Assembly (NCBI GenBank): GCA_015654985.1
Contig: JAATFW010000165.1
Span: 1-32,514 of the forward strand
Reading direction: 5' to 3'
From: Sphingobacteriales bacterium
GTDB taxonomy: Bacteria > Bacteroidota > Bacteroidia > Sphingobacteriales > Sphingobacteriaceae
Length of the DNA: 32,514 bases
The position numbers and the translations under genes are program-made. How positions within the stretch are numbered: position 1 is the stretch's first letter; every line of letters begins with the position of its first letter. This document shows, piece by piece, positions 1 through 8,287 of the stretch. The notes under the pieces are model-generated. The model was not told where the DNA came from and did not search any database. It worked only from the letters and a program-made list of their open reading frames with translations.

Positions 1-337
1 ATAATTTTTACCAGTATCAAGTATAAAGACACAAGTATCAGGAAAGAATACCCGGAAATCAGAATCAGAGATCAGATCTGCATTAATTTTTTACATTTAT
101 CAATCAGCTTCTATATAATTCATATCTCATAACTTATATTCATCATCTATTACCGCTCATGTCTTATAGCTTTCCTGCTACCTGTATATTAATACTTGCG
201 CCCTGATACCCGTGCCTTGTTATCTGTTTCTTGATACTTGTGTCTTGATACTTGTGTCTTTCTTGATACTTGTGTCTTGTTACTTGATACTATCTTCCCT
301 CTTGCACATCCATCCTCTTCTTCCTATCTTAGTGCCG
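1..337. repeat. Gene-free region with degenerate 7-bp repeats
   Basis: No convincing gene lies here. Three blocks show a 7-bp period. Around 13-82 the units run AGTATCA, AGTATAA, AGACACA, AGTATCA and then drift to GAATCAG-like units. Around 118-147 the units are like ATTCATA and TCTCATA. Around 201-293 the units alternate TTGATAC and TTGTGTC, with one 4-bp slip. The first and third blocks are reverse complements of each other in part (AAGACACAAGTATCA against TGATACTTGTGTCTT), so the region could fold into a long imperfect hairpin. The third block ends about 45 bp before dnaX. A 7-bp period is not a multiple of three, so coding use is unlikely. Function is unknown. Confidence 0.75.
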
Positions 338-2188
338 ATGGATAATTTTATAGTATCTGCAAGGAAATACCGTCCGGCAACGTTCGAAACCGTTGTTGGT
401 CAGCAACATATCACAAACACCCTTAAAAATGCCATAAAGAACAATCAGCTTGCACAGGCATTTTTATTCTGCGGACCCCGCGGAGTAGGAAAAACTACGT
501 GTGCCCGCATTCTTGCAAAAACCATCAATTGTCAGAACCTTACTCCCGAAACTGAGGCATGCGGAGTATGCGATTCCTGCCGGTCTTTTCAGAATGGCAA
601 TTCGTTTAGCATTCATGAGCTGGATGCTGCTTCAAATAATTCGGTAGATGATATCCGAAGCCTGATCGAGCAGGTCAGGATTCCGCCTCAGACGGGAAAA
701 TACAAAATATATATTATTGATGAGGTTCACATGCTGTCGCAGGCCGCTTTCAATGCGTTCCTGAAAACACTGGAAGAACCTCCCGCGTACGCTATATTTA
801 TCCTTGCCACCACAGAAAAACACAAAATATTACCAACTATTCTTTCGCGATGCCAGATCTTCGACTTTAACAGGATACGGGTGGAAGATATGGCCCGTCA
901 CCTGACTTCTATATCGCAAAAAGAAAATGTTACATTCGATGCCGACGGACTTCATCTTATAGCCCAAAAGGCCGACGGAGGGTTAAGAGACGCCCTTTCA
1001 ATGTTCGATCAGATCGTTAGTTTTTCAAACAGGAATGTTACCTATAAAGCTGTAATTGATAACCTGAACATCCTTGATTATGATTACTATTTCAAAATAA
1101 CAGACAGCCTGCTTTCCGAAGATGTAGCTTCTGCCCTTCTTATCTTTGACGAGATCCTGGCGAATGGCTTCGATGGAAATAATTTCATTACGGGCTTATC
1201 CTCACATTTCAGAAATCTCCTTGTGGGTAAAGATACATCCACTTTAAAGCTGCTTGAAGTTAGCGAAGGTATCAGACAAAAATACATTGAACAGTCAAAG
1301 AAAGCTTCGGCATCATTCCTGCTATCGGCTCTGAATATTACCAATCAATGTGATCTGAACTATAAGAACAGCAAGAATCAGCGGCTTCAGGTAGAACTTT
1401 CACTGATAAAGATCTGCCATATATCTTCAGCATTGAATTTATCAGCTACTGTATCAGCAGAAGTGCTAAAAAAAAAACGTGATCCCGCAGTAAATGATAT
1501 TCAGGGTTCAGCAGAAGCTGCTGCGCCCGGCGGTATTGCAGCCGCAGAAAAAAGTGTTGTTCCTGTAAATGATCCGGTGCGTTCCGGTGTTACGGTTACA
1601 GTTCCTTCCGATGTTACAGTTCCTGTTGCTGCCTCCGTTCATATTGCTGCAATCACTCCTTCTGCAACATCGGCTCCCTTGCCTGAAACTACAGAAAAGC
1701 ACAAAATTGTGATTAAGCCTCTAAAGGCCAGCCCCTCTTTAATTCCCAATCTGAACGACCTGAGCCGTCCGTCTGAAGTGGCAGAAGATGACGCACCCAA
1801 ATACATTTCGGGAGAAAACAGGGAACATTTTGAGCCAAACGATATGTTAGCGGCATGGAATGAGTATGCAGAAGAAATAAAGCACAGCGGGAAGATCAAC
1901 CTTTTTACATTAATGACTTCAAATGCCCCTGTTCTGCTGGATAATTACCTGATAGAAGTGCTTATCGAAAACAACCTTCAGGAGGGCCTGCTTAACATCG
2001 AAAAAGTCGACATTCTGAATAATCTCAGGGTTAAGCTAAAAAACTTCAGCATCAATATTGTTACCCGTCATGCTGAAAAAAATGAGAAAAAACGACTGTA
2101 TACAGCCCACGAAAAGTATCAGCATATGGTTGAGAAAAACCCCCATCTGGAAGAATTCAGAAGGAAGTTTAATCTTGAAATCGGATAG
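338..2188 (+). CDS. dnaX: DNA polymerase III subunit gamma/tau
   Basis: This is the clamp-loader ATPase that loads the beta sliding clamp and, in its long form, ties polymerase to helicase. In the 616-residue product I see Walker A GPRGVGKT (46-53), zinc-binding cysteines C65, C75, C78 and C81, Walker B IIDEVH (126-131), and the SRC sensor with arginine finger (170-172). Domain III ends near residue 370. A low-complexity Ala/Pro/Val/Thr linker follows (about 385-480), then a tau-like C-terminal domain. The start is the ATG giving MDNFIVSARKYRP, the usual beginning in this phylum; the frame stays open to 212, but that extension only translates heptad repeats. An A10 run at 1468-1477 lies just after domain III, and a -1 shift there gives Thr and then TGA, so a short gamma-like form of about 381 residues is likely. 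Confidence 0.96.
   Translation: MDNFIVSARKYRPATFETVVGQQHITNTLKNAIKNNQLAQAFLFCGPRGVGKTTCARILAKTINCQNLTPETEACGVCDSCRSFQNGNSFSIHELDAASNNSVDDIRSLIEQVRIPPQTGKYKIYIIDEVHMLSQAAFNAFLKTLEEPPAYAIFILATTEKHKILPTILSRCQIFDFNRIRVEDMARHLTSISQKENVTFDADGLHLIAQKADGGLRDALSMFDQIVSFSNRNVTYKAVIDNLNILDYDYYFKITDSLLSEDVASALLIFDEILANGFDGNNFITGLSSHFRNLLVGKDTSTLKLLEVSEGIRQKYIEQSKKASASFLLSALNITNQCDLNYKNSKNQRLQVELSLIKICHISSALNLSATVSAEVLKKKRDPAVNDIQGSAEAAAPGGIAAAEKSVVPVNDPVRSGVTVTVPSDVTVPVAASVHIAAITPSATSAPLPETTEKHKIVIKPLKASPSLIPNLNDLSRPSEVAEDDAPKYISGENREHFEPNDMLAAWNEYAEEIKHSGKINLFTLMTSNAPVLLDNYLIEVLIENNLQEGLLNIEKVDILNNLRVKLKNFSINIVTRHAEKNEKKRLYTAHEKYQHMVEKNPHLEEFRRKFNLEIG
1468..1482 (+). other. Probable dnaX slippage site (A10) with -1 frame stop
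   Basis: Ten consecutive A (1468-1477) encode the end of Leu377 and Lys378-380 of DnaX. A -1 ribosomal shift, or one extra A added by RNA polymerase, reads ACG then TGA at 1480-1482. Loss of one A also meets a stop, after six codons. Escherichia coli makes gamma by -1 frameshifting in dnaX and Thermus by transcriptional slippage on an A run, so the location and outcome fit. I do not see a well-spaced downstream stem as in E. coli, which favours slippage on the run itself. Confidence 0.65.
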
Positions 2189-2535
2189 CGTGAAAGTTGA
2201 AAGTTGTGGGTTGAAAGTTGCGGGTTGAAGGTTTCTGGCGATTAATAAAATTGATTTTAGACATACAGCACATTTTTTATAGTTGATAATCATTGAGTTG
2301 GAAATGTGTTGTACAGTTTGAAAGTTGAAAGTTTCCGGCGATTCTAAATTTGATCTAAACACATAACACATCTTTTAAGACTGACAATCAGTGAATTGGA
2401 AATATATTTTACAGTTTGAAAGCTGAACATATTACGTTATAACTTTCCTGGCGAATGATTAAGCGCCACGACTTTCAACTTTCAACTTTCAACTTTCAAC
2501 CCTCAACTTTCAACTTTCAACCTGAAACCCTCAAC
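2189..2535. repeat. Inverted heptad repeats flanking a 100-bp direct repeat
   Basis: This is a gene-free stretch between convergent genes. On the left (2193-2231) the units are GTTGAAA, GTTGTGG, GTTGAAA, GTTGCGG, GTTGAAG. On the right (2471-2536) the units are mainly ACTTTCA, with ACCCTCA variants, which is the reverse complement of the left family. Between them two diverged copies sit head to tail, at about 2225-2324 and 2325-2422. Both start with a TTGAA(A/G)GTTT(C/T)(C/T)GGCGATT-like core and end with ACAGTTTGAAAG. A third partial copy may begin near 2441. Transcripts from either side could form a long stem, so it may act as a two-way terminator; this is inference. Confidence 0.8.
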
Positions 2536-2985
2536 TCACTTAAGGTAGTCACTATCATCCGGATCAGCATCGCTCTTCGGGTATCCTTCTTCGTCCAGAT
2601 CATCACGCTCATCTTCGGATGTTTGGGCCAGAGCCTCATCCGCATCGTCCAACCTGGCAATTTTACCACTATCTATATGCATCCCATATTCCTCCACCAC
2701 GGGATCTTCGTCATCATTGATCTTGTGATACTCATCTGCCGCTGTAATGTTTGCTTCGTCGTAATCAGAGTCGAAATCGCTCCCGTTCTTTGCGGAAGTA
2801 TTATAGGGATCAGGATGGTCATAATCAAGGTCGTCACTTTTAACATCCAGCTCAAAGCTGTCGTCTTCAGTATTATAGGTAAGGTCGTCCTTATTTATTT
2901 CGGCGCCCGGATCATCTTTCATTTTCTTATCCCTATCCAGATTTTCATCGTTAAAGCCAGGATAGAATTTATCTTTATTACTCAT
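2536..2985 (-). CDS. Hypothetical very acidic small protein
   Basis: The product is 149 residues, starting MSNKDKFYPGFNDENLDRDK. I do not recognise a family. About a third of the residues are Asp or Glu (37 D and 14 E by my count) against about 15 Lys/Arg, spread over the whole length in runs such as DDLDYDHPDP and DERDDLDEEG. No signal peptide, membrane segment or cysteine is present, so a soluble, probably disordered cytoplasmic protein is expected. Codon phasing and the clean ATG support this strand; the long opposite-strand frame over the same bases gives an Ile/Val-rich sequence that is a mirror of the GAT/GAC codons. It is divergent from icd and convergent with dnaX. A nucleic-acid mimic or a chaperone-like acidic protein are possible roles, but neither is shown. 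Confidence 0.72.
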   Translation of the reverse strand: MSNKDKFYPGFNDENLDRDKKMKDDPGAEINKDDLTYNTEDDSFELDVKSDDLDYDHPDPYNTSAKNGSDFDSDYDEANITAADEYHKINDDEDPVVEEYGMHIDSGKIARLDDADEALAQTSEDERDDLDEEGYPKSDADPDDSDYLK

Positions 2986-3086
2986 AATATTCAGATTTAT
3001 CTATATATAAAGAGAAAAGAACGGTTAAATGTTTGTAATAAATACGTTTGAATTTCCTGCAAACATATCTGTCGTTTCAAAATTTA

Positions 3087-3094
3087 TATCTTTG
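3087..3094 (+). promoter_or_regulatory. Candidate -7 promoter element for icd
   Basis: TATCTTTG matches the Bacteroidota -7 consensus TAnnTTTG exactly. It lies 37 bp before the chosen icd start, giving a leader of about 30 nt. I see no good TTTG at the expected -33 spacing, so the call rests on one element. It also argues against the upstream in-frame ATG at 3048, which would precede the transcript start. Confidence 0.4.
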
Positions 3095-3131
3095 GATGTC
3101 TGAACAAATACTCAAAAACAAAAATCGAACT

Positions 3132-4370
3132 ATGTCAGTGCAAAAAATTAAAGTAACCAACCCCGTAGTAGAACTTGACGGCGATGAGATGACGCGTATC
3201 ATCTGGAAATTCATTAAAGACAAACTCATTCTTCCTTACCTTGATCTTGATATTAAATATTATGATCTGGGAATTGAATACCGCGACGAGACCAACGACC
3301 AGGTTACTATAGATGCAGCGAACGCTATAAAAGAATATGGAGTAGGAATTAAATGTGCTACCATTACTCCTGACGAAGCCCGTGTAAAAGAGTTTAACCT
3401 GAAGCAGATGTGGAAATCGCCGAACGGAACTGTCCGCAATATCCTTGATGGCACGGTATTCCGCGAGCCGATCGTGATGAAGAATGTACCCCGCCTGGTG
3501 CCTAACTGGACTGCCCCGATCTGTATCGGGCGTCATGCTTTTGGCGATCAGTACAGGGCAACGGATTTTCTGACAAAGGGAAAGGGAAAACTCACCATCA
3601 CATTCACTCCCGAAGATGGCGGCGAACCTCAGTCATATGAAGTATTTAATTTTAAGGGGGATGGTGTTGCCCTTGCGATGTATAATACTGATGAATCTAT
3701 TAAAGGATTTGCAAGAGCCTGCTTTAACCAGGCCTTATTAAAACAATGGCCTTTATATCTTTCAACCAAAAATACCATCCTGAAGAAATACGACGGACGC
3801 TTTAAAGATATTTTTGAGGAAGTTTACGAACAGGAGTTTAAAGCAGAGTTCGATAAAACCGGCCTCACCTACGAACACCGTTTAATAGACGACATGGTTG
3901 CTTCTGCATTAAAATGGAACGGCAACTTTGTATGGGCCTGTAAAAATTACGATGGTGATGTACAATCGGATACTGTTGCCCAGGGATTCGGATCACTGGG
4001 ATTAATGACATCCACCCTTGTCACTCCCGATGGTAAAACTATGGAAGCTGAAGCAGCTCATGGCACTGTAACCCGTCACTATCGTGAGCACCAGAGAGGG
4101 AATCCAACTTCAACCAATCCCATTGCATCTATTTTTGCATGGACAAGAGGACTGGAATTCCGCGGCAGGCTTGATGACAACCAGGAGCTGATCGATTTCT
4201 GTCAGGCCCTCGAGCAGGTTTGTATCGAAACTGTAGAAAGCGGTAAGATGACCAAAGACTTAGCGATCACAATCAAGCCTAAAGTAGAGCACGGTACAGA
4301 TTACCTGTACACAGAGGAATTCCTGGAAGCGATCAATGAAAACCTGAAAGCGAAACTGGGAAAAAGCTAA
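3132..4370 (+). CDS. icd: NADP-dependent isocitrate dehydrogenase
   Basis: This cytoplasmic TCA-cycle enzyme oxidises isocitrate to 2-oxoglutarate and CO2, reducing NADP+. The 412-residue product is of the homodimeric type shared with animal IDH1/IDH2, and is close to those in length and sequence. Visible signatures are [11 protein letters not shown] (15-25), KSPNGT (95-100), the substrate arginine R134 in [14 protein letters not shown] (equivalent to human IDH1 R132), K213 in [21 protein letters not shown] (251-257), the metal-binding aspartates in YDGDVQSD (273-280), and [12 protein letters not shown] (307-318) in the cofactor region. The start is set at [11 protein letters not shown] because this matches the family length; an in-frame ATG at 3048 would add 28 unrelated residues. 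Hairpins downstream probably end the transcript, so it appears monocistronic. Confidence 0.97.
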   Translation: MSVQKIKVTNPVVELDGDEMTRIIWKFIKDKLILPYLDLDIKYYDLGIEYRDETNDQVTIDAANAIKEYGVGIKCATITPDEARVKEFNLKQMWKSPNGTVRNILDGTVFREPIVMKNVPRLVPNWTAPICIGRHAFGDQYRATDFLTKGKGKLTITFTPEDGGEPQSYEVFNFKGDGVALAMYNTDESIKGFARACFNQALLKQWPLYLSTKNTILKKYDGRFKDIFEEVYEQEFKAEFDKTGLTYEHRLIDDMVASALKWNGNFVWACKNYDGDVQSDTVAQGFGSLGLMTSTLVTPDGKTMEAEAAHGTVTRHYREHQRGNPTSTNPIASIFAWTRGLEFRGRLDDNQELIDFCQALEQVCIETVESGKMTKDLAITIKPKVEHGTDYLYTEEFLEAINENLKAKLGKS

Positions 4371-4701
4371 AAAGGGGTTGTCTTCTCTGGTTAAAAATAA
4401 GCCTTAAATATTCTATTGTTCTTTTAAAGAACGCAATAGTTATTACTGTCCTGTTGGAATATGGATAACTGAAAGATTACCGATATTCCAACAGGACTTT
4501 TACGATCAAGGCCGTGCCGGAAATTAGCACTCAGGAAGTGGCAGGGTTTTCCGTTAAGTTCAAATAAGTTTTGTTAACACCAACAAAGGCCCACTTTATA
4601 AGGCTGACTATCAGCACATAGTTATAAAAAATAAGAGAAGGGCCTGTATAGATACTGTTTTACTCATGCCTGGGTAAGAGACCATTTTATAAAACGGTTC
4701 A
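4371..4701. other. Gene-free region between convergent icd and PUL end
   Basis: I see no gene in this 331-bp stretch. It holds an imperfect hairpin at 4413-4439 (CTATTG/CAATAG arms around a TTCTTTTAAAGAA core), a perfect 15-bp hairpin at 4448-4497, a small TTTGTT/AACAAA hairpin at 4570-4587, and a near-palindrome at 4681-4698 (ACCATTTTATAAAACGGT) just past the stop codon of the last PUL gene. The stretch therefore looks like the shared 3' ends of two converging transcripts. Confidence 0.6.
4448..4501 (+). terminator. Probable intrinsic terminator after icd
   Basis: A perfect 15-bp inverted repeat, GTCCTGTTGGAATAT at 4448-4462 and its complement at 4483-4497, encloses a 20-nt loop and is followed by TTTT. 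It lies about 80 bp past the icd stop codon. The T-run is short, so termination may be partial, and the loop is longer than usual. Confidence 0.55.
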
Positions 4702-6660
4702 TCATTTAATTAATCTTTGAGAATGAGTATCAGTTCTGAAAGGCGATGCAGGTAAACCATCCTTATTATAGAGATTTGCCCCTTCAGGATTATCGGCCCA
4801 GGCATATCGCACATATACCGGTTTACTGATCTGATCGCTCCACACAATGATCTTGTTGCCTGTAATTCTGGCGTTTGCCCATACGAACCTGCTGTCCTTC
4901 CCTGCTATTGAAAAGTATTTTAAAGGTTCTCCTGCCTTCGGCATCAGCCCGCTTCCGGTATGACGGAAGGAAAGGATAATTTTGTTTCCCGTAATTTTCC
5001 CTGAACGATAAACAGGACCTGAATAGACCAGGTTTTTTTCATTATAGGCTACTTTACGTGCCGCAAGAGCTAAGCGTTTACCAACATCTTCTTTGTTTTC
5101 CGGATGGACGTCATTCCATTCTCCCACGTCAATGGTCACCGCCATTCCCGTATTGGATACGGATAAAGCCATCGTCTGGGCTTCACGCAGTTCGGCCCAC
5201 TGACTTTCAGCAGGTCTCTCCGTCCGTTGGAGATAAGATGTGAGCTGAACATAAAGGAAAGGGAAATTGCCGGAACGCCATTGTTTCCGCCAGTCGGCGA
5301 TTAGAGCAGGAAAAAGCCTGCGGTATTCGGCAGCCCGGTTAGTATTCGCCTCTCCCTGGTACCAAATAACACCCTTTATAGCATATCCGGTTAAAGGAGC
5401 GATCATTGCGTTATAGAGGCCTGCTGGTTTATAGGCGAATGTGGTATTCCGGGGTATAGAAGGCAGAATAACTCCGGCTTTGTATTTCCATTGTCCTTCC
5501 AGGCTAATTGATTCGCCGCCTGCAACCAGTTTGTAAGGCTTATCCCTAATGAATCCACCAGGAACGTTTTTAACGATGATACGAACGGCAATGACATTTT
5601 TACCTGGTTTCATCAGTCTTGCTGGTATCTTATATTCCCTTAAAAAATAGCGGCTGCTGACAGAGCCTACTTTTGTGCCGTTAAAATAGGTATCATCGTC
5701 ATCTGTGATATTGCCAAGACATAGAACTGCCTCTTGGGAAGCCATTTTATCTGGTAAATTGATTTCCTTTCTGACCCACAAAACGCCACTGCTGCTTTTA
5801 TCTCCTATTATCCTCTCCGGCAGGTTTGGAACCAGAAAATCGCTCCATCCTTCTGCATTATATGTTGTGCTATACCATAGATTATTGGTATCTGACATTC
5901 CCTTGTCTTCGTTTTTTGCACGGGAAAACCACTCGTTTGAAGCCTGCCTGTCTTCCGCAATGATCTGCTTTACGAGAAGGCTGTCTTTTAATCTTGATGC
6001 CTCATCATAATAAGCAGGAAAAGGCTTCAGGGCTTCCGCGCTTATCCACGCCTCTGCAGGGCTGCCGCCCCGGCTCGAATTGATCAGCCCGACCGGCACC
6101 TTGTACTTGTCATAAAGCGATCTCGCGAAGAAATACCCGACAGCCGTAAACTGAAGAACATTTTCCGGAGTGGCGCATTTCCATCCGTCTGATTCTGTGT
6201 CTTCTTCTGGCGTCATAAAATCATAATTTTGTTTAACCAGGAATTGCCGGATCTTTGAATTGTTTGAAAAAGCGATAATGTCTCTGTATTTCGTTTTTAC
6301 CCTTCCCATCCAAAATTCCATATTTGACTGTCCTGAACAAATCCATACGTCGCCTATGAGAATATCCTTAATAATAATTTGATTGCTGCCTGTAATCTTC
6401 ATGGAATAGGGGCCGCCCGCTTTCATTGCGGGTAATAACAGCCGCCATTTTTTATCGGCCGTTGCAAAAACCGTATAATGTCTGCTGTTAAAAGTCACGC
6501 TGACCTTTTCGCCGGGCAGAGCCCAGCCCCATACCGGAATTTTTTTGTCCCTTTGTAATACCATGCCGTCACTGATGAGGCGCGGCAGTTTTACTTCTGC
6601 CTCCAGAACCCCGGGAAGGAGGAATGTATATAGCAGTACGTTTATAATGATTCGTTTCAT
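4702..6660 (-). CDS. Sialate O-acetylesterase-like (SASA family) secreted esterase
   Basis: This is a predicted carbohydrate O-acetyl esterase, removing acetyl groups so that the glycosidases of the locus can act. The 652-residue product has a signal peptide (about 1-21). The SGNH/SASA hydrolase fold shows the nucleophile motif GQSNMEFW with Ser112, WYQGEANT (433-440), and DVHP with His519 as probable catalytic His. A GH2-like jelly-roll sugar-binding insert lies at about 255-395 (GWSDF, VLWVRKEI, YFNGTKVG), usual for this family. Its start lies 2 bp from the stop codon of the next gene, in a tight operon. The family name comes from sialate esterases, but in a plant-glycan PUL a pectin or hemicellulose acetyl ester is the more likely substrate; that is inference. 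Confidence 0.88.
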   Translation of the reverse strand: MKRIIINVLLYTFLLPGVLEAEVKLPRLISDGMVLQRDKKIPVWGWALPGEKVSVTFNSRHYTVFATADKKWRLLLPAMKAGGPYSMKITGSNQIIIKDILIGDVWICSGQSNMEFWMGRVKTKYRDIIAFSNNSKIRQFLVKQNYDFMTPEEDTESDGWKCATPENVLQFTAVGYFFARSLYDKYKVPVGLINSSRGGSPAEAWISAEALKPFPAYYDEASRLKDSLLVKQIIAEDRQASNEWFSRAKNEDKGMSDTNNLWYSTTYNAEGWSDFLVPNLPERIIGDKSSSGVLWVRKEINLPDKMASQEAVLCLGNITDDDDTYFNGTKVGSVSSRYFLREYKIPARLMKPGKNVIAVRIIVKNVPGGFIRDKPYKLVAGGESISLEGQWKYKAGVILPSIPRNTTFAYKPAGLYNAMIAPLTGYAIKGVIWYQGEANTNRAAEYRRLFPALIADWRKQWRSGNFPFLYVQLTSYLQRTERPAESQWAELREAQTMALSVSNTGMAVTIDVGEWNDVHPENKEDVGKRLALAARKVAYNEKNLVYSGPVYRSGKITGNKIILSFRHTGSGLMPKAGEPLKYFSIAGKDSRFVWANARITGNKIIVWSDQISKPVYVRYAWADNPEGANLYNKDGLPASPFRTDTHSQRLIK

Positions 6661-6662
6661 TC

Positions 6663-8285
6663 TTATTCAATGGTAACATCGGTATCTTGAGTCTCTGTCA
6701 GTCCAACCAGTTTAGCCTGCTGCCGGTCCAGCTTTGCTCCTTTTATTTTAATACCGGCACTCTTTATAATATGGACGGCTGCAGCCTCTCCGGAGGGAGC
6801 ATCGGCTTTTAAATTGCTGATGCTGCTGTTAAATACATCGTCAAGGATAATAGCAGGGCGGGAATCAGGATTTCTGAGACTGAGTTTCAGGTTATTGATT
6901 TCAATGCCCTTTGCATGCCGGATATAAAATCCGCTGGCGGGGTATACCTCGCCGTACATTCTGTTTTCAGGATAAGCAGAAGGGTTTTCCCTCAGAGGCA
7001 TTTTGCCTTCTTCGTACGTGCCTTTCCCCATACTGCTGATGGTAATATTATTAAGTTTAATATTTTCGGCATAATATCCCGGCAATGCAGTAATAGAAGA
7101 AGGCATTTTACTGTGTGATATGGCTGTAATGTTTTCTATCGTCACATTTTTTATGCTCCCTGCAGGCGACTTACCTGAAGAACCCACTGCGTTCCTTCCC
7201 CGGTTACCCAAAACAATAAAAATAGGGGTTTGTACGCCTGTCATCCGGATCCCGGATATTTCAACACTGTCTATACTGGCCCCATCAACGGTCTCAAGTG
7301 CAATGCCGGCCAGTACAGTTACAGGGAGCTCGATAAACTTTAATTGTTTTTGCCAGTGTCTGATATGATCGGCTGATGCGGCGGTAATGACACAATCGGA
7401 TATCTTCACATTTTTGAGACCGCCTATGCCAACGGTTCCGAACTTGATCGCATTACAGTTGGACGCTATTTTGCAGTTTCTGACAATAATATTTTCACAG
7501 ATGTTTTTCCGTTCATGGTTTTTAAAACAGATCCCGTCATCGTCCACATCAATTTCGCAGTCTTCAATGAGCACATTACGGGCATCTATATCCATGCCGT
7601 CCTGGTTATAATTAGAATGATTGTAGACCTTCAGTTTTTTTAGATGAAGATTACTGCAGCCCAGATAATTTTGCATCCAGTAGGCTGAATTAGTCAGAAA
7701 AATACCTTCCACTTTTATTTGCGTGCAATTGATAATTAGTAGTCCGCAGGGACGCTGACGGCTTTCGGCTGATGCTCCGTCATTGCCCAGATCGAATTCA
7801 GGGCTGCCGCCATTGCCATTGATAGTACCGCGCCCGCCTATTGAGATATTTTCGGCGCCTTCGGCGAAAATAAGTGCCCTGCTCATCTGCACTGTTCCCT
7901 TATTGCTGTGTGTAAATATATTCTGATAGTGTACATTGTTAAGCGGATAATCCTTTAAAGAGGGGCTTCCTAACAACACAGCGCCCTTTTCAAGGAATAA
8001 ATTGACATTGCTCTTAAGATAAACAGTGCCCGTCAGAAAAGTACCTTGTGGAAAGATGACCCTGCCGCCGGTTTTACTGCACGCATCAATAGCAGTTTGT
8101 ATAGCTTTGGTATTAAGGAATTTTCCATCCCCTTTTGCGCCAAACCGGAGTATATTATAGTTGTTTCCCTGCGATGATTTTAATTCATGAAAACAGAATG
8201 CTTCCTCCGGCCGGTTCAATAACAGAAAGATGATGATAATAATTGCTGAGAATATGAAATTTCCTGATTTTCTTTTGTATTTCAT
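6663..8285 (-). CDS. GH28-fold (polygalacturonase-like) exported protein
   Basis: The 540-residue product has an N-terminal hydrophobic segment (about 10-24) and a right-handed parallel beta-helix of the pectinase type, beginning YNILRFGAKGDGKFLNTKAIQTAI and going on through many repeated coils. Acidic residues fit the GH28 centre: NQDGMDID with Asp229, and DVDDDGIC with Asp248-250. Two other GH28 hallmarks are changed: where GHG is expected the sequence reads SNCNAIKFGT (275-284), and where RIK is expected it reads GIALETVDG. The paralogue at 11145-13175 has the same changes, so they define a subgroup and are not decay. Expected role is cutting uronic-acid- or rhamnose-linked pectic glycans outside the inner membrane. 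It is packed 2 bp from both neighbours in the operon. Confidence 0.87.
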   Translation of the reverse strand: MKYKRKSGNFIFSAIIIIIFLLLNRPEEAFCFHELKSSQGNNYNILRFGAKGDGKFLNTKAIQTAIDACSKTGGRVIFPQGTFLTGTVYLKSNVNLFLEKGAVLLGSPSLKDYPLNNVHYQNIFTHSNKGTVQMSRALIFAEGAENISIGGRGTINGNGGSPEFDLGNDGASAESRQRPCGLLIINCTQIKVEGIFLTNSAYWMQNYLGCSNLHLKKLKVYNHSNYNQDGMDIDARNVLIEDCEIDVDDDGICFKNHERKNICENIIVRNCKIASNCNAIKFGTVGIGGLKNVKISDCVITAASADHIRHWQKQLKFIELPVTVLAGIALETVDGASIDSVEISGIRMTGVQTPIFIVLGNRGRNAVGSSGKSPAGSIKNVTIENITAISHSKMPSSITALPGYYAENIKLNNITISSMGKGTYEEGKMPLRENPSAYPENRMYGEVYPASGFYIRHAKGIEINNLKLSLRNPDSRPAIILDDVFNSSISNLKADAPSGEAAAVHIIKSAGIKIKGAKLDRQQAKLVGLTETQDTDVTIE

Positions 8286-8287
8286 GA

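Noticed and set aside
212-337. In-frame upstream extension of dnaX giving a Leu/Val/Ile-rich N-terminus like a membrane segment
   Set aside because: It is a translation of the TTGATAC/TTGTGTC heptads; the conserved protein begins at the ATG at 338.
2471-2536. Possible CRISPR-like array
   Set aside because: Units are 7 bp with no spacers and no cas genes nearby.
2455-3051. Long + strand open frame, hydrophobic, opposite to the acidic protein
   Set aside because: It starts in the repeats and mirrors Asp/Glu codons as Ile/Val; the - strand gene has a clean start and sensible composition.
4583-4646. AGGCCC/GGGCCT arms about 50 bp apart, as a terminator for the PUL
   Set aside because: The loop is too long and no T-run follows on the - strand, so I did not call a terminator.
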